Below are positions 31,533 through 40,764 of a DNA stretch of 64,000 bases, in pieces. This DNA comes from Rhodospirillales bacterium. GTDB lineage: Bacteria; Pseudomonadota; Alphaproteobacteria; Rhodospirillales; JAPHRK01. Where the stretch lies: NCBI GenBank assembly GCA_026196105.1, contig JAPHRK010000006.1:1-64000 (forward strand), read 5' to 3'. The stretch's first letter is position 1; each line of letters begins with the position of its first letter. The notes below the pieces were generated by a model. It had not been told where the DNA came from. It ran no database searches and worked only from the letters and a program-made list of their open reading frames with translations. The position numbers were made by a program, and so were the translations under genes.

Positions 31533-33491
31533 TTGGAATTATCCGATTTAGGCTCACGGCAACTGCATAATATATTTAATGCAGCGACTCTTGTTTCGAT
31601 TATTTCGACAGATTCAGATGGTTTGATTACCATCTTTAACTCAGGCGCTGAGCGTATGCTTGGCTATAAAGCTGAAGAGATGGTCGGAAAGCATACCCCT
31701 GCAAAAATTCACCTTGAATCAGAAATTATTTCTCGCGGTCAAGAACTCACAAATGAAATGGATCGTCCAGTAGGAGGATTCGAAGTTTGTGTCCTCAAAG
31801 CTGTTTTGGACGGTTATGAGGAAAGGGAATGGACATATATCCGCAAAGATGGTGTTCATATTCAAGTGAACTTGGGTGTCACCACTATCCGTGATGATCG
31901 AGGCGAAATTGTGGGTTTTCTTGGTATCGGCACTGATATTACCAAGCGTAAAAGAGCTGAAATAGAACTCGCCAAAAGCGAAGAGCGGTATCATTTTTTC
32001 CTCGATAATGTGGAAGAAGGTGTACTCCTTACTGAAAATGAGAAGATCATTGATGTCAGCGATGGCTGGCTCGCCATGTTGCGTTGTGATCGTGAATATG
32101 CCCTAGGGCGCAGCCCCCTTGAGTTCGTTGCCTCTGACGATAAAGAACATGTCATCAAACAAATTCAAGCTAAACACTCAGAACCCTATGAAGCCGAGTT
32201 GCTTCGCAAAGACGGTACGACATTTCCGGCCCAAGTAAGAGGGCGAATGCTTCGTTTTGGGGGCAGTAAAGTGCGACTTGCGACAGTACATGATATTTCC
32301 AGGCACAAAGAAAATGAAGCTGCTTTAAAGGCTGCTAAAGCAGAAGCCGAAAAAGCCAACCAAGCAAAATCAAAATTTCTTTCCTCTATGAGCCACGAAT
32401 TACGCACCCCACTAAACGCCATATTAGGTTTTAGCCAAATGATGGCTCTCAACCCGGATGAGCCTTTAACTGAAACCCAGGAAACTTGTATTGACCACAT
32501 TACAAATGGAGGGGAGCATCTACTTCAATTGGTTAATCAGGTTCTTGATTTAACCAAAATTGAGGTTGGGAAAATGGATATTTCTATTGAGGATATAAAC
32601 ACCCGAACAATCCTCAATGAATGCCTCTCTCTGATCGAAACAATAGCAAATTCACATCATATTGAGATCGTTATTGGTGACGGTTTCCAGATGGTTCCAT
32701 GGGTGCGTGCAGATCAAACCCGGCTGAAACAATCTCTTCTCAACCTGCTCTCTAATGCCATTAAATATAACAGCAAAAATGGTAAACTTACTTTAGATTG
32801 CCAGGAAACTTCTCATAGTGCACTTCGAATTTCTATCGCTGACACAGGCGTGGGTATTCCTGCTGATCAACTAAATGAACTCTTTGAGCCTTTTAATCGG
32901 TTAAAAGCAGAGGGGTCAAAGATTGAGGGGACAGGGATCGGCCTCACGATCACAAAACAATTAATCGAAATGATGGGAGGACAAATTGGGGTCCAATCAG
33001 AAGTTGGCAAAGGCACAACTTTTTGGATAGACCTCCCCTTATCAACAGAGAGCAATACTTCTGAGCATACGACCAAAAAACAAATAAGGAAGAAAAGTAG
33101 GCCCATACAGCTTCCAAATTTATCCGGCAAAATGCTTTATGTTGAAGACAATCCAGCTAACTTGAAGCTAATGGAGATGATTGTAAGGCGGATCGATAGC
33201 TTAACGATGGTCTCAGCAGAAAGTGCAGAATCAGGCATTGAATATGCAAAGGACAATCCTCTTGATCTCATCATCTTAGATATAAATTTACCAGGAATGG
33301 ATGGGTTTGAGGCTCTCAAAAAGCTTCAGGAGATTGAAAATACTAAAAATATCCCAACAATTGCTATGAGCGCAAATGTCATGCCTGAAGATATTAGAAA
33401 AGGATTAGAAGCTGGCTTCATGGATTATATTTCCAAACCCATTGAAGTAGACGAAGTCATGGGCACCATTAAAGAAATAATGGAAAAGTAA
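31533..33491 (+). CDS. Hybrid sensor histidine kinase, PAS-PAS-HisKA-HATPase-REC
   Basis: A 652-residue cytoplasmic kinase with no membrane helix. Residues about 15-130 are a PAS domain (IFNSGAERMLGYKAEEMVGK, ending IGTDITKRK), and about 148-262 a second PAS. The HisKA box FLSSMSHELRTPLNAILGF places the phospho-histidine at H288. The ATPase domain has NLLSNAIKYN, DTGVGIP and GTGIGLTITKQL. The receiver has the acceptor D583 in LIILDINLPGMDG and the lysine in YISKPIE. I chose the TTG start because an AGGGAGGGG site precedes it and no ATG lies near. No response regulator with an output domain is adjacent, so a phosphorelay partner is elsewhere. Confidence 0.94.
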   Translation: MELSDLGSRQLHNIFNAATLVSIISTDSDGLITIFNSGAERMLGYKAEEMVGKHTPAKIHLESEIISRGQELTNEMDRPVGGFEVCVLKAVLDGYEEREWTYIRKDGVHIQVNLGVTTIRDDRGEIVGFLGIGTDITKRKRAEIELAKSEERYHFFLDNVEEGVLLTENEKIIDVSDGWLAMLRCDREYALGRSPLEFVASDDKEHVIKQIQAKHSEPYEAELLRKDGTTFPAQVRGRMLRFGGSKVRLATVHDISRHKENEAALKAAKAEAEKANQAKSKFLSSMSHELRTPLNAILGFSQMMALNPDEPLTETQETCIDHITNGGEHLLQLVNQVLDLTKIEVGKMDISIEDINTRTILNECLSLIETIANSHHIEIVIGDGFQMVPWVRADQTRLKQSLLNLLSNAIKYNSKNGKLTLDCQETSHSALRISIADTGVGIPADQLNELFEPFNRLKAEGSKIEGTGIGLTITKQLIEMMGGQIGVQSEVGKGTTFWIDLPLSTESNTSEHTTKKQIRKKSRPIQLPNLSGKMLYVEDNPANLKLMEMIVRRIDSLTMVSAESAESGIEYAKDNPLDLIILDINLPGMDGFEALKKLQEIENTKNIPTIAMSANVMPEDIRKGLEAGFMDYISKPIEVDEVMGTIKEIMEK

Positions 33492-33506
33492 TTACAGGTT
33501 TATTGC

Positions 33507-33947
33507 TTAAAGCGGGTATTCATAGCGGACATAGTCCGTGAGTTTTGCCAGTTTGTCATACAAGCCTCTGGCCCGATCATTTTTCGTATCTGTCATCCAA
33601 TAGAGCCGTCCCCAACCTTGTTTTTTAACCTCAACGCGCAGGGCCTCAATCAACGCTTTCCCTGCACCAGACCCTCGAATATTTTCGTCCACATAAAGGT
33701 CTTCTAGATAGCAAATTGAGCTGCTGTTCCAAGTGTTAAGGTGGATAACGTAATGAAGAAGGCCAATCACTTGGCCATCAGAGTTTTCTGCAACCAAACC
33801 ATTAATGGGAACTTCGGGACTATGAAGCCTATCCCATAAAGTATCGGTAATTTCTGGGGCCAGAGTGGCTTTATAAAAATCGAGATAACCTTGCCATAAC
33901 TCTTGCCATCGGGGGCGATCTGTAGACGCGATAGGACGAATTTTCAT
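33507..33947 (-). CDS. GNAT-family N-acetyltransferase
   Basis: A 146-residue acetyltransferase starting at the ATG at 33947 (MKIRPIASTDRPRWQELW). The acetyl-CoA site is LYVDENIRGSGAGKALIEAL (motif A, R/Q-x-x-G-x-G/A type), and the C-terminal MTDTKNDRARGLYDKLA is common in the family. The substrate is unknown. The start overlaps the stop of the LpxL-type gene by one base (TAATG), so it is the last gene of the lipid A operon, where acetylation of an envelope intermediate is possible but unproven. Confidence 0.9.
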   Translation of the reverse strand: MKIRPIASTDRPRWQELWQGYLDFYKATLAPEITDTLWDRLHSPEVPINGLVAENSDGQVIGLLHYVIHLNTWNSSSICYLEDLYVDENIRGSGAGKALIEALRVEVKKQGWGRLYWMTDTKNDRARGLYDKLAKLTDYVRYEYPL

Positions 33948-34855
33948 TAGTCTGGCCATCGTTTGTGGGGCCAAAGCCATTGACCAGGGTTTTGACGAAT
34001 CCACTGCTCTAAAATCGCGTTTACTTCACTCATCAATACCCTGGCATCTTGCTGGCGGTCCCCGGTTTTTTTCACTTCCATAGAAGGATTAATAATGATT
34101 TTAAACTTGGCAGAGCGACCTTGACGGATCAACTGACAGGGAAAGAAATCACAATCATATTTTAAAGCGAGTTGAGCTGGTGCCGGCGCGGTCATGGCGT
34201 CACGCCCGAAGAAGGGAACAGCGATGCCGTCATTCATCTTCTGGTCGACCATAAACCCAACCACCCCTTTGTTGCGCAAGGTTTCCATAGAAGCCTTCGC
34301 TCCAAGACGGCCTTTGGGATGGACATCAATATTAGATTGCCCGGAACGTTTATAAAAAATCTTGGTCACCCATGGGTTATCAGGCATGCGCACAACAGCG
34401 GTCATGGGCGTATCATGCTGGGCAATGGACATGGGCAAAATTTCCCAATTGCCTAAGTGACCGCCCCAATAGATTGCTGGTTTATCCAATTTATTTTGCT
34501 GCTCAATCAGCTCGGCCCCAACAAATGTAAAGCGTTCGCTGTCATTCACTGTGTCCAAGGTTCCCATATGTGGAAACTCAAAAGTGGTACGCCCTAGGTT
34601 ATCCCACATGTCATCAAGGATAGTGGCAATTTCTTCTGGAGATTTCTCCGGGAAAACCGTCGTTAAGTTATTTATCGCGCGTTTATGCACTTTAAGCTTT
34701 GGCCCAAGAGTTCGCCCAAACCACCCGCCGAATTTTGACGCTGTATCAACCGACACCAATCTGACAGCACCAACCACCAGCCAGAGCAATATTGCCTGCA
34801 GAGGGTGCCCGAGATATTTTTGCCAGAAGAGATATGTTTCGCTACGGATTGCCAT
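33947..34855 (-). CDS. lpxL: Lipid A late acyltransferase (LpxL/HtrB family)
   Basis: A 302-residue inner-membrane acyltransferase with an N-terminal anchor (residues about 18-33). The HX4E catalytic motif is in IYWGGHLGNWEILP. Other landmarks are RMPDNPWV, GVVGFMVDQKMNDGIAVPFFGR and the C-terminal PGQWLWPHKRWPD. It adds a secondary fatty acid to Kdo-lipid A. Whether it acts as LpxL, LpxM or a long-chain variant cannot be told. It begins one base after the lpxK stop and is followed by a GNAT gene. Confidence 0.92.
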   Translation of the reverse strand: MAIRSETYLFWQKYLGHPLQAILLWLVVGAVRLVSVDTASKFGGWFGRTLGPKLKVHKRAINNLTTVFPEKSPEEIATILDDMWDNLGRTTFEFPHMGTLDTVNDSERFTFVGAELIEQQNKLDKPAIYWGGHLGNWEILPMSIAQHDTPMTAVVRMPDNPWVTKIFYKRSGQSNIDVHPKGRLGAKASMETLRNKGVVGFMVDQKMNDGIAVPFFGRDAMTAPAPAQLALKYDCDFFPCQLIRQGRSAKFKIIINPSMEVKKTGDRQQDARVLMSEVNAILEQWIRQNPGQWLWPHKRWPD

Positions 34856-34856
34856 T

Positions 34857-35819
34857 TTAAGTGAAAAGTTTCCCTAGAAGTGTATCGAGTTCTGCTTCGT
34901 TCTCCCATTGCAGGGAAATTGTCAAGACAGCGATGGTCTCTTGGTGATTTTTTGGCAAACGTACTGCATCTTTTTCAGTCGTTACCAACCTAGCATCCAA
35001 TGCTGCAGCTTCTTTTATCAACCCCTCTATTTCCTCTTGGGAAAAGGGATGGTGGTCAGGAAAATCTTTAGTGCCAACAATCTCACAACCGATATTCTCA
35101 AGAGTTTGATAAAACTTACTTGGGCGACCAATGCCAGCAAAAGCAAAAACTTTTTTACCCGAAATGCCTTTGGCTTCTCGACCCGGTTTGAAAGAAGCTT
35201 TGATCACGGGGAGATTTTGATTTGCCAAGTTTTGGTCATCTGAACCAACGATAACTAACCCATCAGCTCGGCTCAAGCCACCAGATACCGTCTCTCGCAA
35301 GGGCCCTGCCGGGATCATGTGACCATTGCCAAAACCTACTCCACCATCAACCACGACGAGAGAGAGGTCTTTCTCAAGAGACGGGTTTTGAAACCCGTCA
35401 TCCATAATCACTAAATCTGCCCCTCCAAGGGCAGCGGCCTCGGCTCCTTTACGCCGATCGGCACAAACCCATGTAGGTGCTTGCCCAGCTAGTAGAAGAG
35501 CTTCGTCTCCGACTTCAGAACAATTGTGTTTTTCAGCTTCCACTTCAACTGGGCCAGTTACTGACCCGCCATATCCCCGAGTCAAAAAGTGAGGCCGAAC
35601 CCCCTTCTTTTGGAGCTTTGCCGCCAAAGCAATGGCGACAGGTGTTTTTCCGGTTCCCCCGGCTGTTAAGTTACCAATGCAAATCACAGGAACAGAAGTT
35701 TTCCAAGGTGTGGTTACCACCCGGCGCACCACCCCGGCCAGATGATATCCCCAGCCCAGAGGGGCAAGCACCAAACTCAAGGGGTGCCCTTGATGGTTCC
35801 AGAAATCAGGAACCTTCAT
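34857..35819 (-). CDS. lpxK: Tetraacyldisaccharide 4'-kinase
   Basis: A 320-residue P-loop kinase of lipid A synthesis. Motifs: PVICIGNLTAGGTGKTPVAIALA (Walker A), HFLTRGYGG, ADLVIMDDGFQNPSLEKDLSLVVVDG, GPLRE and FPDHHPFSQEEI. It phosphorylates the 4' position of the lipid A disaccharide at the membrane face. The start overlaps the waaA 3' end by 14 bases, and lpxL follows after one base, so translation is tightly linked. Confidence 0.96.
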   Translation of the reverse strand: MKVPDFWNHQGHPLSLVLAPLGWGYHLAGVVRRVVTTPWKTSVPVICIGNLTAGGTGKTPVAIALAAKLQKKGVRPHFLTRGYGGSVTGPVEVEAEKHNCSEVGDEALLLAGQAPTWVCADRRKGAEAAALGGADLVIMDDGFQNPSLEKDLSLVVVDGGVGFGNGHMIPAGPLRETVSGGLSRADGLVIVGSDDQNLANQNLPVIKASFKPGREAKGISGKKVFAFAGIGRPSKFYQTLENIGCEIVGTKDFPDHHPFSQEEIEGLIKEAAALDARLVTTEKDAVRLPKNHQETIAVLTISLQWENEAELDTLLGKLFT

Positions 35820-37098
35820 GGTTTACATCCTTAAGGGTTAATCGATGAAGATAGGGGGTCAGGTCTTCCATAATTGCTTCAAGAACCCCGGCTCGTTCTT
35901 CCGCCAGAGATTGCGCAGCCTCCCCCAAAGTTTCTCTCTCGACTTCATCTTTTAGTAAGCGAGCAATAACTTCGATGAGTTCATCTTCGTCGGTAACGGT
36001 AATAGCTGCTTTTTTCTCAGAAAAATCTTGGGAGATTTCAACAAAATTATCCATATGAGGGCCATGTACGATTGAGCAGCCTAAAAGGGCTGGCTCAAGT
36101 GGATTTTGCCCCCCTCTTGCGATGAGGGATTTCCCCATGAAGACCAGATTAGCCGCTCTAAAAAACAAGCCTAACTCGCCCATAGTATCAGCTAAATAGA
36201 TATCGGTATTTTCGCGAATCGGTTGGTTATGGGAGCGGACAGAAATCTTAAAACCAATATCAAGCAGATCAGTCGCAATCACCTTGCCACGGTCTGGATG
36301 ACGCGGGGCAATAATGGTCAGCAAGTTAGGGTATTGAGCTTTAAGCTTTTCATGTACCCGACCAACCAGGAGTTCTTCTCCCGCATGGGTGCTTGCCGCA
36401 AACCAAACGGGCCTATCTCCGATAGCTTGCTTCATCTGCAGCAATTCTTCGTCATCAACAGGCAATGGAGGAGCCGCGAATTTTAAATTGCCATGGCATT
36501 TAGTTTTTTTAGCCCCAAGCCGCCCCAGGCGAGAAGCATCTTCTTTAGTTTGACCAATACAAAGATCAAATCGACTAAGAACTTTAGCAATTAAACTACG
36601 TGCTTTTTGCCAACCCCGAAAAGATTTTTCCGACACCCGCCCATTGACCAAAATAAGTGGGGTACCGCGTTCATTGGTCTCACAAATAAGATTGGGCCAA
36701 AATTCTGATTCGCACCAAACTGCTAAATCAGGCTTCCAATGATCTAAAAAATTTTTCACATAAGGCAAACGATCAACGGGGATGTATTGATGTATAACGT
36801 TCTCAGGCAACCGTTTTGCCATCAAAGCCGCTGAGGTGACGCTACCCGTAGTGATGAGGATATTAAGCGCCTTCCATTTGTTGAGCTCGTTAATCAACGG
36901 CAACAAGGAAGCGGCTTCACCTACACTGGCTCCATGAAGCCATACAAGCGGCCCAACCGGGCGGACAACTCCAGGATTACCTAAGCGTTCCCCAAAGCGA
37001 ACCGGATCTTCTTTACCTTCCATCTTTCTCTTGTTGAGATAAGCGGTAATGACGGGGCCACCGATATGGGTCAAGATGCGATAAAAACGGAAGATCAT
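35806..37098 (-). CDS. waaA: 3-deoxy-D-manno-octulosonic acid transferase (Kdo transferase)
   Basis: A 430-residue GT30 glycosyltransferase. It has the N-terminal membrane-associated helix, FGERLGNPG, WLHGASVGEA (the catalytic region), LITTGSVTSAALMAKRLP, APRHPDRG, GELGLFFRAANLVFMGKSLIARGGQNPLEPALLGCSIVHGP. It attaches Kdo to lipid IVA using CMP-Kdo. Its start overlaps the DUF374 acyltransferase by 4 bases (ATGA), and its end overlaps lpxK by 14. Mono- or bifunctionality cannot be judged from sequence. Confidence 0.96.
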   Translation of the reverse strand: MIFRFYRILTHIGGPVITAYLNKRKMEGKEDPVRFGERLGNPGVVRPVGPLVWLHGASVGEAASLLPLINELNKWKALNILITTGSVTSAALMAKRLPENVIHQYIPVDRLPYVKNFLDHWKPDLAVWCESEFWPNLICETNERGTPLILVNGRVSEKSFRGWQKARSLIAKVLSRFDLCIGQTKEDASRLGRLGAKKTKCHGNLKFAAPPLPVDDEELLQMKQAIGDRPVWFAASTHAGEELLVGRVHEKLKAQYPNLLTIIAPRHPDRGKVIATDLLDIGFKISVRSHNQPIRENTDIYLADTMGELGLFFRAANLVFMGKSLIARGGQNPLEPALLGCSIVHGPHMDNFVEISQDFSEKKAAITVTDEDELIEVIARLLKDEVERETLGEAAQSLAEERAGVLEAIMEDLTPYLHRLTLKDVNHEGS

Positions 37099-37814
37099 GA
37101 GTTTTGTCCTTCCGGTAAAGCTTCAGCAGGTTCAACTGTCGGCACCCCACAATATTGATCTGCTTCACCTGTCAGAACGGTCAACCGACTTTCCAAACCC
37201 AACCGGGCGGCTTCTAACTCATCCGCAGTGGCCTTACGATCAACGATGAGAGGTTGCCCCCAAGTAAACACTCCTTTGGTAAAAGGCAAAGGTACATTAA
37301 AGCGGTCCCAACTCCGCGCGACCTTACGCCAAGAGGAGGAACAACCAACGGGAATAATGGGACAACCAGAAATTTTAGCAAGATTAATCACCCCCATGGA
37401 GGCCCGCATCCTAGGGCCACGAGGCCCATCGGGAGTAATACCGACATATTCTCCCCGTTTTAAGGCTTTAACCATTTGGCGCAATGCTTGTGCGCCCCCT
37501 TTGCTTGAAGAGCCCGCAATTGAATCTAAACCCAAATGACCAATGGTGCGTGCGATAATTCGACCATCTCGATGAGACGAAATCAACATGTGAAACTTAT
37601 GAGGGCTGTGCCAGCATTTGGTTTGTAATAATAAACGCCCATGCCAAAGGGCTAAGATAAAAGGCTTTCCCTCTTGCCAGTATTTTTCAGGGATTTCCCG
37701 GCGAATATCGCCCCAACTCCCGGTGAAAAAAACAATCCGGACATAAAAAGCAGCAATCCAACACAAGATAATTTGCAGTGCATCGCTTTGCAAAATTTTC
37801 TTAGCTAACGACAT
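37095..37814 (-). CDS. DUF374-family lysophospholipid acyltransferase-like protein
   Basis: A 239-residue protein. It contains an N-terminal hydrophobic segment, FILALWHGRLLLQTKCW, ISSHRDGRIIARTIGHLGLDSIAGSSSKGGAQALRQM and the hallmark GITPDGPRGPRMRASMGVINLAKISGCPIIPVG. DUF374 proteins are LPLAT-like and are regularly encoded between msbA and waaA in alphaproteobacteria, implying lipid A or phospholipid acylation. The ATG at 37814 is chosen (GAGAGG site); an in-frame TTG 15 bases upstream would overlap msbA by 4 bases. Confidence 0.9.
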   Translation of the reverse strand: MSLAKKILQSDALQIILCWIAAFYVRIVFFTGSWGDIRREIPEKYWQEGKPFILALWHGRLLLQTKCWHSPHKFHMLISSHRDGRIIARTIGHLGLDSIAGSSSKGGAQALRQMVKALKRGEYVGITPDGPRGPRMRASMGVINLAKISGCPIIPVGCSSSWRKVARSWDRFNVPLPFTKGVFTWGQPLIVDRKATADELEAARLGLESRLTVLTGEADQYCGVPTVEPAEALPEGQNS

Positions 37815-37825
37815 TGACCAGCCTC

Positions 37826-39622
37826 TCAAGCGTTAGCAGCAGCCGGGACATCGACCGCTCCTGGCTCATCGGCAAATTGCAGGGCATAGAGCTTGGCGTA
37901 AGCCCCGTTCTTATCCAAGAGTTCTTTATGGGTTCCCTGTTCAAGAACGGCCCCTTGGTCGATAACATAAATGATATCAGCATCCACCACAGTAGAAAGA
38001 CGATGTGCAATGACGAGGGTAGTGCGATCTTTCATGAGCTCTTGCAAAACAACTTGGACTTTACGCTCAGATTCCGTATCCAAAGCCGAGGTTGCTTCAT
38101 CCAAAAGCAGAATTGGCGCATTTTTTAACATGGCTCTAGCAATGGCAAGACGTTGGCGTTGCCCACCGGAAAGCCGAACCCCATGTTCCCCAACAATCGT
38201 GTCGTAGCCTTTAGGGAGTTCCTGAATAAAGTCATGTGCAGCCGCATTTTTCGCGGCCTCAATGACATCTTCCTCACTGGCATCAGACCGACCATATTTA
38301 ATATTTGCCCGAACGGTGTCATCAAACAGAGTGATTTCTTGACTAACTAAAGCCAATTTACTCCGTAGGGAGGCCATAGTTACTTCTGAAACGTCTTGGT
38401 CATCGATGGTAATTGAGCCACTGTCGATATCATAAAATCTGGGAATGAGATTTAAGACTGTAGATTTACCCGCGCCAGAAGGACCAACTAATGCAACAGT
38501 TTGTCCCGCTGGGGCTGTTAAAGTAATATTAGTGAGGGCAGGTTTCACAGGATCGTAGGCGAAGGATACATTCTTCAATGCGATTTCAGCACCTTCTACG
38601 TTAAGTTTTTTGGCATCGGGTTTATCGACGACGCTGGGTTTTATATCAAGCAACACAAACAAACGATCTGCACCTGCCAAACCTTCTTGTAGGTTAGCAT
38701 TAAGATTGGCAAGTCGTTTTGCTGGTTCGTATGCAGACAACGCAGCCGCTATAAAGGTGAAGAACTCGCCCACTGTTGTTACCCCATCTATGACACGCAA
38801 ACCTCCATAGACAATCACCAAAGTTATACCAATCCCAGCCAAAGACTCCATTATAGGTGAAGAAAGAGCGCGAATTCGGGCGGCTTTGTAAAAAAGATCG
38901 AAAATGACGTTGGCTAGGGAGCGAACACGCCCCTTTTCATAGTCGGCCATTCCGTAGGCTTTCACATGTCGAATGCCCTGAAAGGTTTGTTCAAGCAGAG
39001 TAATAAACTCTCCTTGCTGAACTTGGTTATTAGCAGTCACCTTACGCATCCGCTTCCCCAACCGGGAAATGGGAATAATTGCGGCTGGAATGACGATGAA
39101 TGCGATGAGTGATAATTGTGCATCCTGGTAAAACATAAGGCCAATAAATCCAACCAGCTTCGTCGCATCTTTACCAACTGCCGTCAGAGTGTTTTGAACC
39201 GCAAAACGCATCATATTGATATCAGTGGTAAAACGGGAGAGGAGCTTACCGGTTGAGGTGCCATGGAAAAAAGCTAAATCCATGCACATCAGGTGGTTAT
39301 AAAGCCTGATTTGTGTATCGGTAAGTATTCTTTGACCAACCCAGCTCATGATCACAGATTGGGCGTAATCAGCAATTCCTTTGACTGTGAATGTTACAAA
39401 AATTGCACCAGCAATCAGCCAAAGCATTTCCTGGTTCTTGTTAACGAGAACATCATCTAAAATCGGTCGGAGTAGCCCAATAGAAACAGCAGATGCACCA
39501 GCAACCCACATCATGAAAAAAACTGCCCAGAGAACTTTACCTATTTGGGGCTTAATACTTTCCCTAAAAAGTCGTTCAAAAAGTTCGGTTGTTGATCGAT
39601 GTAAATGTGGTGTTTCGTTCAA
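37826..39622 (-). CDS. msbA: Lipid A export ABC transporter, MsbA-type
   Basis: A 598-residue half-transporter: six-helix ABC exporter domain (residues about 25-325) and a C-terminal ATPase. Walker A is VGPSGAGKSTVLNLI, the Q-loop VSQEITLFDDTV, the signature RLSGGQRQRLAIARAM, Walker B ILLLDEATSALD, and the H-switch VIAHRLSTV. MsbA homodimers flip lipid A core across the inner membrane. It is the first gene of the operon msbA-DUF374-waaA-lpxK-lpxL-GNAT. The transporter subtype is inferred from the operon; the C-terminus carries a short Ala/Val-rich tail. Confidence 0.94.
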   Translation of the reverse strand: MNETPHLHRSTTELFERLFRESIKPQIGKVLWAVFFMMWVAGASAVSIGLLRPILDDVLVNKNQEMLWLIAGAIFVTFTVKGIADYAQSVIMSWVGQRILTDTQIRLYNHLMCMDLAFFHGTSTGKLLSRFTTDINMMRFAVQNTLTAVGKDATKLVGFIGLMFYQDAQLSLIAFIVIPAAIIPISRLGKRMRKVTANNQVQQGEFITLLEQTFQGIRHVKAYGMADYEKGRVRSLANVIFDLFYKAARIRALSSPIMESLAGIGITLVIVYGGLRVIDGVTTVGEFFTFIAAALSAYEPAKRLANLNANLQEGLAGADRLFVLLDIKPSVVDKPDAKKLNVEGAEIALKNVSFAYDPVKPALTNITLTAPAGQTVALVGPSGAGKSTVLNLIPRFYDIDSGSITIDDQDVSEVTMASLRSKLALVSQEITLFDDTVRANIKYGRSDASEEDVIEAAKNAAAHDFIQELPKGYDTIVGEHGVRLSGGQRQRLAIARAMLKNAPILLLDEATSALDTESERKVQVVLQELMKDRTTLVIAHRLSTVVDADIIYVIDQGAVLEQGTHKELLDKNGAYAKLYALQFADEPGAVDVPAAANA

Positions 39623-39746
39623 GGGTCTAGGAGCCTTTATTTATTGGGGTTTTTCGACAATAACATGCTGGTGATTGGAGGCCAACAGGTTGACACCATA
39701 GTTACAGACGGTTATGCCGTTCTAATAGCTGGTTGGAAAGACCTAA

Positions 39747-40541
39747 ATGACTGAGCCCAAGACATTTTCTCCCTCTGACGCCATGGTTACTCTCGTAAAA
39801 GAGGGTCGAACCACTGCCAGGCATCGCGCTTTTGTTATTGAGTGGCAAGGCGACAAGGTTTGGGTTAAGGATAAAGCACCTTATAATTATTATCACTGGC
39901 ATAAAGTTCAAAAAATCTTTGCCACTTTATTTAGGATACCTATGTTACGCCCCACAGTAAGCATTGGTGGGCAAGAAGGGCTTTATTTTGAGTTTTCCAG
40001 GCTCGTTCAACTGCATAAAAAAGGCGTCCCCGTTGCGAGGCCAGTTGCCCTTGGCAAAGGTTGGCTCGCAACTTGTCACTTTGGCACCCCTCTTCAAGAT
40101 CTTCTTGATCAAGAAGACAGCCTAACTGACAGGGAAAAGCTGCTTATCACAGGTGCACAAGCTCTCGCAAAACTACACCAAGATGGTGAATGGCATGGCA
40201 GCGGACAAGTTAGAGATTTAGTCAAAACATCCAACGGAGTTGGGTTTATCGATTTTGAAGAAGACTTGCTGGCAGAAATGACCCTTGTTCAAGCCCAAGC
40301 CCGGGACATCTTGCTCTTTCTCATCTCAGCGGCTCGTTACGCCTCCTTAGAGCACAATCCTCTGCCCGCAGCTTTGAGTGCTTATCAACAAATTGCCCCA
40401 GAAGCTGTCTGGCCAGAACTAAAACGACTTCGTGGGCTCACTAGGTTTTTCGGTTTTCTGCTTAAACCCTGGCGACAGAAATTAGGTCGAGATGCAAGAC
40501 AGGCTTTGCTCGCTGTTGAAGCTTTAGAGGGGCATATTTAG
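39747..40541 (+). CDS. LPS-kinase-like protein (WaaP/KdkA/InaA group)
   Basis: A 264-residue kinase-like protein. Features: a basic strand RHRAFVIEWQGDKVWVKDKAP with a candidate catalytic lysine, a tract LVQLHKKGVPVARPVALGKGWLAT, an ALAKLHQDGEWHGSGQVRDLVKT catalytic-loop-like region (H-x-G-x-x-x-x-x-D/N instead of canonical HxD), and VGFIDFEEDL in place of DFG. This layout fits the Kdo/heptose kinase and InaA-like branch, which phosphorylates LPS core sugars. Its position next to and divergent from the msbA lipid A operon supports an LPS role, but substrate and even activity are unproven. Confidence 0.68.
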   Translation: MTEPKTFSPSDAMVTLVKEGRTTARHRAFVIEWQGDKVWVKDKAPYNYYHWHKVQKIFATLFRIPMLRPTVSIGGQEGLYFEFSRLVQLHKKGVPVARPVALGKGWLATCHFGTPLQDLLDQEDSLTDREKLLITGAQALAKLHQDGEWHGSGQVRDLVKTSNGVGFIDFEEDLLAEMTLVQAQARDILLFLISAARYASLEHNPLPAALSAYQQIAPEAVWPELKRLRGLTRFFGFLLKPWRQKLGRDARQALLAVEALEGHI

Positions 40542-40678
40542 AGCCCTTAAAGGTTATGGTTTCAATTTTCATGTCTTGTTTGAAATCAGTTCGTCTCAAG
40601 AAACACAAATTCGGTTCTAAAATTTTCCTCTTTCAAGAAAATCAGAATAACAAAAGGGACCAATATTAAAATAGTTAT

Positions 40679-40699
40679 TGCGAATAATTATTAATTGCA
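40679..40699. promoter_or_regulatory. Fur-like palindrome upstream of the cysteine-motif gene
   Basis: A 21-bp dyad with TGC/GCA ends and an AATAATTATT core; 8 of 10 base pairs are symmetric. The shape resembles alphaproteobacterial Fur/Irr-type sites (TGCxAAT...ATTxGCA). It lies 66 bases before the ATG of the 167-aa gene. Iron control is inferred. Confidence 0.4.
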
Positions 40700-40764
40700 C
40701 TATCTAGGTGAAGTGGATCAACACAAACGATTGATATCCAACACCAGTAATTTGAGGCCCTTCT

